Shown: piece by piece, positions 21,016-29,594 of the stretch
Position numbering within the stretch: the stretch's first letter is position 1
Layout of the letters: each line of letters starts with the position of its first letter
Assembly (NCBI RefSeq): GCF_000591415.1
Contig: NZ_JEMF01000007.1
Coordinates: 1 to 64,000 of the forward strand
Direction of reading: 5' to 3'
DNA from: Cobetia crustatorum
GTDB taxonomy: Bacteria; Pseudomonadota; Gammaproteobacteria; Pseudomonadales; Halomonadaceae
DNA length: 64,000 bases
The notes under the pieces: model-generated
Told to the model about the DNA's origin: nothing
Database searches by the model: none
The model's input: the letters and a program-made list of their open reading frames with translations, nothing else
Position numbers and translations under genes: made by a program

Positions 21016-21750
21016 TCACAAGTTGACACGCTCCACCCAGGTCTCGAGTCGCTCACTGTCGAGGTCCACGACTCTGAAGCCCGGGCGAGCCGCTTCGTCA
21101 ACCACGAAGTCATGACTGAGGGGTGCAAACTGGTCCGAGGTGGAAGGCACGCCATAGACGGCCACATTGCCCTGCTCACTGGCAAATGCCTGGTGGATAT
21201 GTCCACACAGCACAGCCTTGACCTGCGGATAAGCGCTCAATGTCTCCCAGAAGACATCACGGTCGGCCAGCCCCAACTCATCCATCCACGTCGATCCAAT
21301 CGGCAGCGGATGATGATGCATGGCCAGCAGGATCGGCCGCGGGTCTTGTTCAAGCGACAATTCCAATGACAGCGCCAGCTCGGCCAGTTGATCACGCCCT
21401 AACTCACCACCGGCCTGGCCTGGAACACGCGAATCGAGGCACAGCAGGCGCCAGTCACCGAGGTCCAGCTCGGAGTGAAAGGGGCGCAGCTCCTGCATGA
21501 AATCAGGATGGTCGTGATTACCCGCAAACCAGAACCACGGACAACCGACGCTATCAAAGGCGCCAGCGGCTAACCGATAAGAGGCAGGGCTCTCATCCTG
21601 ACTGACATCGCCGGTCACCAACAGAATGTCCGGGCGCAGGCTCGCAGCATGCGCTATCACTGACTCCAGCTGATGTAACGGAAAACCCAGTCGTGAACGC
21701 GCTTCAGGATTAGCGCGCAGGTGGCAGTCACTTATCTGTATCAGTCGCAT
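21016..21750 (-). CDS. cpdA: 3',5'-cyclic-AMP phosphodiesterase, CpdA type
   Basis: A calcineurin-like metallophosphoesterase of the CpdA family, which hydrolyses cAMP and so limits CRP signalling. The 244-residue product has the metal-ligand motifs in order: D-x-H in QISDCHL (8-10), GDVSQD, GNHDH, HHHPLP and GHIHQ. The open frame starts 15 codons earlier, but MRLIQISDCHL matches the family's N-terminus. It ends the nudF-yqiB-cpdA series, the same order as in E. coli. The E. coli neighbours yqiA-parE lie 10 kb away here. Confidence 0.9.
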   Translation of the reverse strand: MRLIQISDCHLRANPEARSRLGFPLHQLESVIAHAASLRPDILLVTGDVSQDESPASYRLAAGAFDSVGCPWFWFAGNHDHPDFMQELRPFHSELDLGDWRLLCLDSRVPGQAGGELGRDQLAELALSLELSLEQDPRPILLAMHHHPLPIGSTWMDELGLADRDVFWETLSAYPQVKAVLCGHIHQAFASEQGNVAVYGVPSTSDQFAPLSHDFVVDEAARPGFRVVDLDSERLETWVERVNL

Positions 21751-21869
21751 CAGTCTCTCGAGCAGACGGGGCAGGAGGTGTAGGAACACCAGCACAGCAA
21801 AGCCATCGCGGCGTTGTCATGGCAAGGGGATCAGTAACCAACCAGTTTAGCAACACGGCTCAACAAGCA

Positions 21870-22316
21870 TCAGGGCAACTCGGGGACATCAGCCTGCCCG
21901 AAGGCTTGCACGTGAGTCAGCCACTCTCCCAGAAAGCGATTGAGCTGAAGCTTCTCATCCGGCTGATGCATGCGTGGATTAGGATAGCGATTACGTCCTT
22001 CGAAATGACGCTGACGCTGAAAGTCAGTGACTTCCGCCATGCGGACATCGTGATAGAGATGCACACTCATGCGAGGTGAATCGATGATGTGATCGAGTAC
22101 GCCCGTCTGGGCTACCGTCACCATGGTGGTGTAAGGCGCGCACTCGACGACTTCCAACAGCAAGGTGCCGAAATCGCCTTGGCTGCCAGATAACGGAAAG
22201 GCAAAGCTGTCACCGGCCTCAACCTTACCGAGGATACGTGTAAGGCGTAGATAGTTGGACCCGCACTCAGCATGGAGTGCTTTAAGGTCAGCCACATAGG
22301 CTTTCTTGACCTGCAT
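21870..22316 (-). CDS. yqiB: DUF1249 family protein YqiB
   Basis: The 148-residue product belongs to the YqiB/DUF1249 family, conserved in gammaproteobacteria next to nudF and cpdA but without an assigned function. The family features visible are the start KKAYVADLKALHAECGSNYLRLTRIL, a central VVECAPYTTMVTV and MSVHLYHDVRMAEVTDFQRQRHFEGRNRYPNPRMHQPDEKLQLNRFLGEW-type ending. The open frame extends 26 codons upstream, but the start at 22316 fits the family length. There is a 119-base gap to cpdA and a 280-base gap from nudF. Confidence 0.88.
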   Translation of the reverse strand: MQVKKAYVADLKALHAECGSNYLRLTRILGKVEAGDSFAFPLSGSQGDFGTLLLEVVECAPYTTMVTVAQTGVLDHIIDSPRMSVHLYHDVRMAEVTDFQRQRHFEGRNRYPNPRMHQPDEKLQLNRFLGEWLTHVQAFGQADVPELP

Positions 22317-22596
22317 GGGCGAGCTCCTTGCGAACCTGTTGTCTTCTGCCACGGTAATGGTTCGTGGCAGGAGAAGATATGGAGTGAAGTGCACTGTCTT
22401 GAGGTCAACCTTTTCAACTTCAAGCCTCGAACCTACGCCTTGTGCACCTGCCCTCTTTACTCAGGCGCCTCAAAGATGAAGCCTCTCTCGAGATGAAGCC
22501 AAGGATAGCAGCTCTTCTGGCGTCGGCCAGATTCACAGCGTGAGCCAGCAGGGCTTGCCAGACGCCGATCAAGTGGTGTGGCTCAGTCAGCACAGC

Positions 22597-23235
22597 TCAA
22601 GCTTTCATCACGCGAAGAGAGGCGCGCTCTTTCAGCAACCACTGCATTGCCATGATGGCCATGGCATTACCGAGGCGGCCCTGTTCCAGTAGATCCACCG
22701 CTGCCTGAAAGTCGAGGACGTGAACACGGATGTCCTCATTCTCTTCAGCCAACCCATGCACACCGCCCACCCCACTGCTGTCACACAGCCCGATGAACAG
22801 GGTGACTTGTTCAGTACAGGCACCTGGGCTGGGATAATAACGATACAGCTCAATCAGCTCTGAGAGCTCGCATCCAGCCTCTTCGTCTGCTTCGCGGCGC
22901 GCCACTTCGGCAGCGCTCTCGTCTTTATCTACCAAACCGGCAATCGGCTCCAAACTCCAGGGAGTCCGCTCATCGTCGAGCATGCCTGCACGTATCTGCT
23001 CGACGAACACCACGCGATCATGCACGGGGTCGTAGGGCAATACACCGACGGCATCATGGCGTACGTGCACTTCGCGATTGATGACATCACTCCAGCCACC
23101 ATTGAAGCGCCTATGACGCAACTGACGTTGCTCAAGTCGGAAGAAACCTTCCTGCAGTACTTTGGTTTCGACATTTTCGACATCCGCATGCGCGAATACC
23201 TGTTCACCTGCCACGTGCTCTTGCCTATCGCTCAT
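22597..23235 (-). CDS. nudF: ADP-ribose pyrophosphatase
   Basis: NudF is a Nudix hydrolase that cleaves ADP-ribose to AMP and ribose 5-phosphate. The 212-residue product contains the Nudix box G-x5-E-x7-REVxEE-like stretch (GLVDKDESAAEVARREADEEAG) at roughly residues 100-121, preceded by PWSLEPIAG and followed by YYPSPGACTEQ, all typical of NudF. E. coli NudF is 209 residues. It is the first gene of nudF-yqiB-cpdA on the minus strand. The 280-base gap to yqiB is unusually long and shows no recognisable gene. Confidence 0.92.
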   Translation of the reverse strand: MSDRQEHVAGEQVFAHADVENVETKVLQEGFFRLEQRQLRHRRFNGGWSDVINREVHVRHDAVGVLPYDPVHDRVVFVEQIRAGMLDDERTPWSLEPIAGLVDKDESAAEVARREADEEAGCELSELIELYRYYPSPGACTEQVTLFIGLCDSSGVGGVHGLAEENEDIRVHVLDFQAAVDLLEQGRLGNAMAIMAMQWLLKERASLRVMKA

Positions 23236-23400
23236 GCATCCTCCTTGGCTGAAGCGCCATTATCCCGACCACTGACAGCGCTGACCAGCCCGCACCTCGA
23301 CGTCAGAGACTCACCTCACATCTTGCCAATACGACGCTGCCCGGGCGGAAAGTCCGCTCGGGCAGCAAGAAAGTCTACATGTTCGTGGCTGTTGTGAAGA

Positions 23401-24084
23401 TTATTTCAGTCGCGTGATCAACGCCTGTATTTCCTTCTTTAGCTCTTGATCTGCCAGCTCGCGATTAGGGCGCGCCGGACCATTGAGCGCCTTTTGAGCG
23501 TACTCGAGCGCCTTGGCATCCTCGCCTTCGGACGCGAGATAGTCCGCATAATAGAAGTTGGTATCCATGCCATCTGGACTGATCTCAAGCCCCTTGCGCA
23601 GCACCTCACCAGCCTTTTCATCATCACCAAAGCCGACCGGCCACCCCGGCGCCTTGTCATAGAGCGCCCCAAGCGTCACATAAGCCGAAGCATTATCACC
23701 GCGCGGATCAAGCGTGATGGCCTGTTCAAGCGTGGCTTTTGCTTCCTTGGCAAGATCTAGCGCACCCAGGCCGCCTCGCGCTTTGGCCCAAGAGGCCAAG
23801 ATTATGCCCTCCCAAGTCAATACATGGGCGTTGCCTGGGTACTGGTCCGCCAACGCTCTGGCCTCCTTGCCGAGCCCTTCCATGCCCTTTTCCTGCGCAT
23901 CGCCGGTAGACTGATAGTTGATCTGAGCCCAACGCTTCATGAGCGGAAAAACAGCATCATCACCCTCTGCAGCATAGGCACCAGTCATACCGACCAGCGT
24001 AATACTCAGCGCCATACTTCCGGATATCAGCAGATGACTCAGATGACGTGTGGCACGACGTGAACCTGATTGAGATGACAGCAT
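23401..24084 (-). CDS. secreted TPR-repeat protein of unknown function
   Basis: The 227-residue product has a long Sec-type signal peptide (basic SRRATRH, hydrophobic core SGSMALSITLVGMTGA, AYA-A cleavage near residue 39), so it is probably periplasmic. The mature part is helical with tetratricopeptide-like repeats, e.g. ALEQAITLDP-type (TLEQAITLDPRGDN), GEVLRKGLEISPDG and ALEYAQKALNGP. It probably acts as a protein-binding scaffold, but no partner is evident. The frame extends 85 codons further upstream with implausible composition. The start at 24084 has GGGAG nearby. It is divergent from greB. Confidence 0.75.
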   Translation of the reverse strand: MLSSQSGSRRATRHLSHLLISGSMALSITLVGMTGAYAAEGDDAVFPLMKRWAQINYQSTGDAQEKGMEGLGKEARALADQYPGNAHVLTWEGIILASWAKARGGLGALDLAKEAKATLEQAITLDPRGDNASAYVTLGALYDKAPGWPVGFGDDEKAGEVLRKGLEISPDGMDTNFYYADYLASEGEDAKALEYAQKALNGPARPNRELADQELKKEIQALITRLK

Positions 24085-24262
24085 GGACAGCTCCCTAGCA
24101 TTCGTTATTGTTAGTGGAATTGCATGGCAAGCACATGGCATGTGAGATAGCTTCTTCGACAGGCATGTCAAAACTGTAACGAACGTTTGAATTAGTTGCC
24201 AATACTCCTTGGTCGCAAACCTCAACGCAGACCGGACCATCGCATAAACTCTGGAGAGGCTC

Positions 24263-24802
24263 ATGCAAGGCCGCAACATGACGCGTTGGCGCGATCCCAA
24301 GACTGACCCGCGCCAGGAAAAGAAGAGCAACGTGATCACCCCGCAAGGCTACGCGCACATGAAAGGCCTTATCGATCATCTGCGTCGCGTGAGACGACCG
24401 GAACTCTCACGTAAGACAGGTGAAGCTGCCGCCATGGGCGATCGTAGTGAGAACGCGGACTATACGTACAACAAGAAAGCGCTCAATCAGACGATCGCGC
24501 GTATCGCTTATCTGGAAAAACGCCTCGATAAGTTGACGGTAGTGGATCGCCTACCGGCAGATCAGGACAAGGTGTATTTCGCGGCGTTCGTGACACTGGA
24601 GGATGCACAAGGAGAAGAAATGGAGATTCGTATCGTCGGCCCCGATGAGACCGACAATCCTCGCCGCTGGATCAGCGTCGATGCCCCCCTTGCCAAGGCA
24701 TTGCTGGGCAAGGGGCTGGATGATGAAGTGAGCGTGACAGCGCCGGGCGGAAAGACGATCTATATCGTCACGGCTATCCGCTATCAATCATCGGAGGAGT
24801 GA
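24263..24802 (+). CDS. greB: transcription elongation factor GreB
   Basis: GreB enters the RNA polymerase secondary channel and stimulates cleavage of backtracked transcripts. The 179-residue product has the N-terminal coiled coil with the conserved acidic tip region GDRSENADYTYNKK and a C-terminal FKBP-like domain (FAAFVTLED to IYIVTAIRYQ). The Y-x-Y-NKK form is that of GreB rather than GreA. E. coli GreB is 158 residues; the extra length is an N-terminal basic stretch of about 20 residues. A second ATG at 24278 is a possible start, but GGAGAGG lies just before 24263. It is convergent with rsmC, 23 bases apart. Confidence 0.93.
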   Translation: MQGRNMTRWRDPKTDPRQEKKSNVITPQGYAHMKGLIDHLRRVRRPELSRKTGEAAAMGDRSENADYTYNKKALNQTIARIAYLEKRLDKLTVVDRLPADQDKVYFAAFVTLEDAQGEEMEIRIVGPDETDNPRRWISVDAPLAKALLGKGLDDEVSVTAPGGKTIYIVTAIRYQSSEE

Positions 24803-24825
24803 CCAACTCTAGAGTGATACGAGTA

Positions 24826-25881
24826 TCAGCGCGCCTTGCGGGCACGATAGACCTTGAACTGCCGCGTATCAGCGAGCACTTCAAATTCACCGAAAGCGGC
24901 CTGAAGCAGGTCCGGGTACGGCAGGAAGGCATTGGCGACCAGCGTCAGCGTTCCGCCGGGCATCAGGTGATCCGACGCCTGACGAATCAGCCGTGCGGCA
25001 GGTCCATAGTCGATATCGCGCTCATGATGAAATGGCGGATTGGCGACGATCGCCTCAAAACGCTCTCCTTCAAAGGCCGAGAAGACATCGCTGAGGCGCA
25101 CGTCTCCCTCGAGGCCATTGAGCGCCAGGCTGCGCTGAGTGGCCTCCACCGCAAAGGCACTCACGTCACCTGCCATCACACGAGCACCATGCTTGGCTAG
25201 CCAGCAGCTGATGACGCCGTCGCCAGCGCCGATATCCAGCGCACGCTTGTAACCACGCGTCGGCAGGCTACCCAGTAGAAGCGCAGTGCCCGGATCCAGC
25301 TTGGCATTGCCATAAAGACCGGGATGGCTAGTCAGGCGCATATCCAAGGCTTCAAACTCGCCCCAGCCCTCTGTCCACTGCCCTTCGACGGCGAGAGGTG
25401 AGTCTGCGCTCGCCGCCAGATCAGGAGTGAGCTCACGAGTCGTGGACGACCACAGCTGACAGCGCCGCGCCGTATCATCCTTGCGTGCCACCATGCCGAG
25501 CGCCTTGAGAATGCGCTCGGCGCGCTTGATGCCACCATTGACCTCCCCCACGACCTTGATCGGCGTACCCGCGGGTAGCACATGACACAGTGCCACCAGC
25601 CACCACTCACCCAACGCATGTGCCTTGGGCCAGAACAACAAAGCACCGGCGGCGTGTGCAATGGCGTCATCTGCACGCGCCTCTGCAAAAGCGACAGCAT
25701 GGCTTACCCGATGCTCAGCATCGCGTGCGGCGTTGAGGATACCGGTATCGTGCCCCCATACACGGCGTTGACGATCAGCCGCCAACCACCAGTCATCACG
25801 AGGGGGCGCGACCCACAGCCAATCACGAAAGTCGCTATCCTGGCGTTCAAGCAACTGGCAGGCGGGGGTTTGGGCGGTCAT
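24826..25881 (-). CDS. rsmC: 16S rRNA m2G1207 methyltransferase RsmC
   Basis: RsmC methylates N2 of G1207 in 16S rRNA on the 30S subunit. The 351-residue product has the family's two tandem methyltransferase-like halves. The N-terminal half is degenerate (about 1-170) and the C-terminal half carries the SAM motif ALDIGAGDGVISCWLA and the catalytic NPPFHHE. E. coli RsmC is 343 residues. The start at 25881 has GGAG five bases upstream. Directly upstream of that on the minus strand is a long C-run followed by a T-run (see the separate entry), which is unusual in a leader. Confidence 0.9.
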   Translation of the reverse strand: MTAQTPACQLLERQDSDFRDWLWVAPPRDDWWLAADRQRRVWGHDTGILNAARDAEHRVSHAVAFAEARADDAIAHAAGALLFWPKAHALGEWWLVALCHVLPAGTPIKVVGEVNGGIKRAERILKALGMVARKDDTARRCQLWSSTTRELTPDLAASADSPLAVEGQWTEGWGEFEALDMRLTSHPGLYGNAKLDPGTALLLGSLPTRGYKRALDIGAGDGVISCWLAKHGARVMAGDVSAFAVEATQRSLALNGLEGDVRLSDVFSAFEGERFEAIVANPPFHHERDIDYGPAARLIRQASDHLMPGGTLTLVANAFLPYPDLLQAAFGEFEVLADTRQFKVYRARKAR

Positions 25882-25897
25882 GGTGACTCCAGCGGGG

Positions 25898-25915
25898 TAA
25901 AAAAAAGGGGGGGGG
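25898..25915. repeat. adjacent homopolymer tracts, A about 8 then G about 10
   Basis: A run of about eight A residues is followed directly by about ten G residues. On the minus strand this is C-run then T-run, about 17 bases upstream of the rsmC start and 50 bases after the cmoM stop. Such long homopolymers are rare in the rest of the window. They are prone to replication slippage and also to sequencing error. Confidence 0.8.
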
Positions 25916-25965
25916 CAGAAATAAGGGTGCGGCTATGAAGCATATTCAAACGAGACAGCAGTCAA

Positions 25966-26808
25966 TCAGGCGGGACGCACTAGCTCGTAGTGCAGATAAC
26001 GCCCCAGATAGACAAAGGGCACCGTACGCCAGTGACGACACTCCAGCTCCAGCAGCTTTTGCATGTCAGTGTTGCTCAGTGGTTCACGCGAGCGCAGATA
26101 ATCATGGAAAACGCGCAGACCGGTAAGTTCACGGACCTCAAGTCCTGCATCACTGGCCCACTGACGAATCTCGGCGTCACGCAGTGGCGAGATAGGCGTC
26201 AAGCGCTTGCCGGTTCCCCAGCCCGCCAGGCGATCCTCCAGCGTCTTGTCGAAATTGCCCTTGGTCACATTCGAGAATGCCAGAGCATCACGATTGAAGA
26301 CGCTGAGCGACATGACCCCACCAGGTGCCAACAAGCCTGCCAATAGCGCAAACCCCTGTTGTGGCGCGACGAGCCATTCAAGCACAGCATGACAGACAAC
26401 CACCGGCCATTGGCGCTTGGCGCGGCCCGAAAAGCCCTGCAGGTCCTCGCCAGACCATGCCAGGCGAGCCAGAGCAGATTCTGTCAGAACACCCTGCTCA
26501 GCCGACTCTGCAAGCCGCTGTTGCGCACGCTCACGCATTTCACCTGATGGCTCAACCAGTGTGAGCTGATGTCCATGCGTCAGCCACCAGAGTGCGGTCT
26601 GACCAAGCCCAGCGCCAATTTCCAGCACTTCACTGGCGGGCAGGTTCGCAAAGCGCTCTTCCAGCAGCCGTCGCGTCAACTCGAGGCGAACCTGTCCACG
26701 CTCGGTAGAATAAAATCCGCGCTCGAACTTGTCAGCTAGCCCATCAAAATGACGGTCTGCTGTTGCGCGGCGCACGCGAGACGAAGAAGGCAGAGATTGA
26801 TCAGGCAT
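25966..26808 (-). CDS. cmoM: tRNA 5-carboxymethoxyuridine methyltransferase CmoM
   Basis: CmoM (SmtA) methylates the carboxylate of cmo5U34 in certain tRNAs to give mcmo5U. The 280-residue product has the family's start after a basic extension (RHFDGLADKFERGFYSTERGQVRLELTRR), the SAM motif EVLEIGAGLGQTALWWLTHGH, CHAVLEWLVAPQQGFALLAGLLAPGGVMSLS, GNFDKTLE and the C-terminal GLRVFHDYLR and VPFVYLGRYLHYEL. These last segments match E. coli CmoM (261 residues) closely. It uses the product of CmoA and CmoB, whose genes are 12 kb away on the other strand. It is upstream of rsmC with an 84-base gap. Confidence 0.9.
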   Translation of the reverse strand: MPDQSLPSSSRVRRATADRHFDGLADKFERGFYSTERGQVRLELTRRLLEERFANLPASEVLEIGAGLGQTALWWLTHGHQLTLVEPSGEMRERAQQRLAESAEQGVLTESALARLAWSGEDLQGFSGRAKRQWPVVVCHAVLEWLVAPQQGFALLAGLLAPGGVMSLSVFNRDALAFSNVTKGNFDKTLEDRLAGWGTGKRLTPISPLRDAEIRQWASDAGLEVRELTGLRVFHDYLRSREPLSNTDMQKLLELECRHWRTVPFVYLGRYLHYELVRPA

Positions 26809-27352
26809 ACAGGGGGGATTCTTAGGTTTGAAATGACATCAAATGATGTGATGGGCAGACAACGCCCATCACATCCTTGCGAAGGCGCCAATGACAGCTC
26901 AATGCCTTCACCGCCAAGGCTGGGGCACAAACTGCCAGTGCACTCAAAAGCTTCGAACACGGTGGGACTCTCAACCAGTAAAGCGCGAGTAGGCTACCCC
27001 ATCATCGACAGAATGCAAGCTAGCCGAGCCATAAGCCAGCATGGAACTTTTGGATTTCAAGGAGGGAAAGATAAACAACTCAGATATTTAATATAAGAAC
27101 ATTCATAATATTTAGGCTTCTCAGATAATAAAGCGAACATCGGTCACAAATAAAACATCACTGCCATTGCTTATAGGCACTAGCATGTCATGCTCTCTTG
27201 ACAACAAGAATTCAGAGACATAAGGGCAGTAGGAATAGCGTCTATGTTGCTTTGCATCAAGAGAAACCAGCGAAGGAGTACTATTTCCCCCTTTCTGAGG
27301 ATCAGCGTAGGATACGCATATCCTCCGACACTTCCTGATATAGAAACCTGCT
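26809..27352. other. intergenic region, AT-rich toward its right end
   Basis: No gene is supported. A 12-bp perfect inverted repeat (26845-26856 with 26864-26875, loop of 7) lies just upstream of cmoM; it has no T-run and could be an operator or RNA hairpin. From about 27060 the sequence becomes AT-rich, consistent with a promoter for the glycosyltransferase gene. Open frames here have no protein-like composition. Confidence 0.5.
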
Positions 27353-28504
27353 ATGAAACAGCGCGTCCTGTTGGTCGTTCGCAAGCTCAATATTGGCGGC
27401 ATTCAGCGCAACACCGTCAACCTTGCCAACGTATTGCACCGTGAGGGACATGAGGTTCATGTACTCGTCCTCAAAGGTGAATTAGAGCTTGTGCCTGACA
27501 CTGGCGTACATCTACATCAAGTCGATTTTGACAAAGCCTTTCGAAAGACAGGCATTGGCCTTGTCTACGACATATTCACCCGAGCGCTACTGACCCCCTT
27601 GATCAAGGGCTCAGGGTTCGTATGGCGTGGGCTATATGGCGGGAACTACTTACGCAGCTTCATCAAGAAGCTGGAAGATCGCCATGGTCCTATCGACCGC
27701 ATCATCATGCGTGGACAGGGAGCATTCGAAACGGTTTGGGCGCTGCAAGACTCTCGCCTTTGGCAAGTCACCGTCTCCTGGCCCGGGCAGAACAAGGACA
27801 GCTGGCGTCAACGGTTTCTACTCCGCCGTTTATATGCCAATAAGCAAATAATCTGCAATACCGATAACGTACGCCTCCAACTCGAAGGTCTGCTCGCCCA
27901 ACATCATATTTCACCGCGTAGATTAGCCACGATCGGCAATGTCTGTAACCTGGATTCCATTGCAGAAATGGCTAACGAATCTGTCGAGCTTCCCAAGCGC
28001 CCCTTTGTGGTACAGGTCTGCCGTCTATCGGATGTAAAGCGTCAGGATGTGCTGATCAGAGCCTACCTGGCAGCCGAGATAGAGGAAGATCTCGTCATTG
28101 TCGGCGATGGACCGAAGCGGGAAATGATCGAGAATCTGATCAAGGAGCTCGGTGTCGAGGACAGAGTTCACCTGATTGGTAGTCGCCTCAACCCTTATCC
28201 GTGGATGAAGCATGCGCGGTTGTTCGTGCTCAGCTCTCGCAGTGAAGCCTTTGGAATAGTCCTCGTCGAAAGCATGTGCTGCGGCACACCATGCGTTGCG
28301 CCCGATGTACCTGGCGGTGTTCGCAATGTACTGATCAATGATCAGGCGCGCCTGATTTCCGAGGATAGCATTGAGGGCTTGGCAGCCAAGATACGAGAAG
28401 GATTAGCCAATCCGCCTGTCATTGATTCAGATCCGGAGTTAATCGAGCGCTTCCGCGATACCAGGATAATGGAAGCATTTTTATCACTGCCGACGGACAA
28501 GTGA
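27353..28504 (+). CDS. family 4 type glycosyltransferase
   Basis: A 383-residue GT-B fold glycosyltransferase. The N-terminus VRKLNIGGIQRNTVNLANVLHREGHEV is the typical glycine-rich acceptor-side start. The C-terminal half has FVVQVCRLSDVKRQDVLIRAY, LVIVGDGPKREMIENLI and the E-x7-E nucleotide-sugar motif in SEAFGIVLVESMCCGTP. It probably adds a sugar to a lipopolysaccharide core or a surface glycan. Acceptor and donor cannot be named. It is a solitary gene in a less GC-rich stretch between cmoM and a tRNA gene, without other polysaccharide genes, which suggests an acquired or relict locus. Confidence 0.85.
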   Translation: MKQRVLLVVRKLNIGGIQRNTVNLANVLHREGHEVHVLVLKGELELVPDTGVHLHQVDFDKAFRKTGIGLVYDIFTRALLTPLIKGSGFVWRGLYGGNYLRSFIKKLEDRHGPIDRIIMRGQGAFETVWALQDSRLWQVTVSWPGQNKDSWRQRFLLRRLYANKQIICNTDNVRLQLEGLLAQHHISPRRLATIGNVCNLDSIAEMANESVELPKRPFVVQVCRLSDVKRQDVLIRAYLAAEIEEDLVIVGDGPKREMIENLIKELGVEDRVHLIGSRLNPYPWMKHARLFVLSSRSEAFGIVLVESMCCGTPCVAPDVPGGVRNVLINDQARLISEDSIEGLAAKIREGLANPPVIDSDPELIERFRDTRIMEAFLSLPTDK

Positions 28505-28805
28505 CTCCCCAGCACTACCTGGAGCCATCATTTACCATTGATAGAAAAGCAGCTTCCTCTCTCTATCAGCGAGATAGAAATGCCTGCATAAGGAAGGTAC
28601 TCTCCATATGCAGGCAGGCTCGGAATTTCACCTTGGCAAGTACGCAATCACGACCGACACAAACTCTATGCGAGCGCCGCACTGCATCAAAGCCAGCGCT
28701 TCAGGTACTCACTCACGCCTTATACTCGCTAAAAGCCTCTCGCGAAGTTCGTTCTTCAGAGCGAATCGTCCAGATAACACCGCCACGAAAAAGAACCACA
28801 GGCGC

Positions 28806-29109
28806 TCAGCTGGAAGCTCCAGCGGTGACCACTGCGGCTGCAATACCTAGCAGTGTTGACCATTCGCGCGAAGAGAAACTCTCGCCCTTGAGTTGCCTAG
28901 CATTACGCAGAGCAAACCAGGCCATTGATCAAAGCTGCCACCGCCACTCCGGCTAACTGCACGGCCAATGCCAGAAGAATGAAGTATGCAACGTTGCCAG
29001 TGAGCGCCAACTCGAGCAGCAACAGCTTTTCGCGACGAGTCAAATGAGCTGCGCGCATGGGGTAGCGATCATGAAAGCGAAAGCTCCGTAGAGCAAAAAA
29101 CGTACGCAA
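28806..29109 (-). pseudogene. small membrane protein gene, frameshifted
   Basis: The minus strand from 29109 (TTG) or 29058 (ATG) encodes a basic N-terminus (MRAAHLTRREKLLLLELALTG) and a hydrophobic segment (AYFILLALAVQLAGVAVAALING), then stops at 28903. In a neighbouring frame a plausible continuation follows: WFALRNARQLKGESFSSREWSTLLG, then a second hydrophobic stretch and a stop at 28806. Removing one base from the GGCCTGG at about 28917-28923 joins them into a protein of about 83-100 residues with two membrane segments. I do not recognise the family. It may be a decayed gene, a sequence error, or coincidence. Confidence 0.4.
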
Positions 29110-29450
29110 CTGATAACCACTCGCTATCCCCTGCTGCAGCCCTGTTCAGAGACTGGCTGATCAAGAATGTTATCCAAGATAGTGGTTAATTCTCTATAAG
29201 CGCAGATGCATCGTCGTCGCGCATATGCCAACCGATAGACAATCTGAAACATCGGCAACAATACTTAAGACCACTTCTCTATATTGATAGATGAGCTATT
29301 AATACGGAAAACAGACCTATATCAGCAAGATGCTTTATAAATACATTTAAATATCGACATTACAAATCATTTAGCCAATGTATATAATTAACCATGCATT
29401 GATTAATAGCTAAAACATCTAAAAATAAGACAAACGAGGAAAGGCACTGC
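29110..29450. other. AT-rich intergenic region at the 3' side of tRNA-Arg
   Basis: No gene is visible. From about 29200 to 29440 the sequence is markedly richer in A and T than its surroundings, with several short A/T-rich repeats. It borders the 3' end of the tRNA gene, the side where integrative elements usually insert, but I found no integrase and no copy of the tRNA 3' end. Confidence 0.5.
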
Positions 29451-29527
<77 letters not shown>

Positions 29528-29539
29528 GAAGCGGGAAGG

Positions 29540-29545
29540 ATTATA
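29540..29545 (-). promoter_or_regulatory. -10 element of the tRNA-Arg promoter
   Basis: On the minus strand a perfect TATAAT lies 12 bases before the tRNA 5' end, followed by a C-rich discriminator typical of stringently controlled tRNA promoters. No convincing -35 box was found at the standard spacing. Confidence 0.55.
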
Positions 29546-29594
29546 AGCCATTGAACTCGCGAGATAAACCCGAGTCCCGTGCTAATGCCATTCA

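Noticed and set aside
23236-23400. Riboswitch in front of nudF
   Set aside because: A GC-rich hairpin near 23338-23365 is present, but no conserved riboswitch core was recognised and it lies just after the TPR gene stop.
28501-28956. 151-codon plus-strand open frame after the glycosyltransferase gene
   Set aside because: It begins by overlapping the glycosyltransferase stop but has Ser/Arg/Thr-rich random composition and runs antisense to the more plausible small membrane protein.
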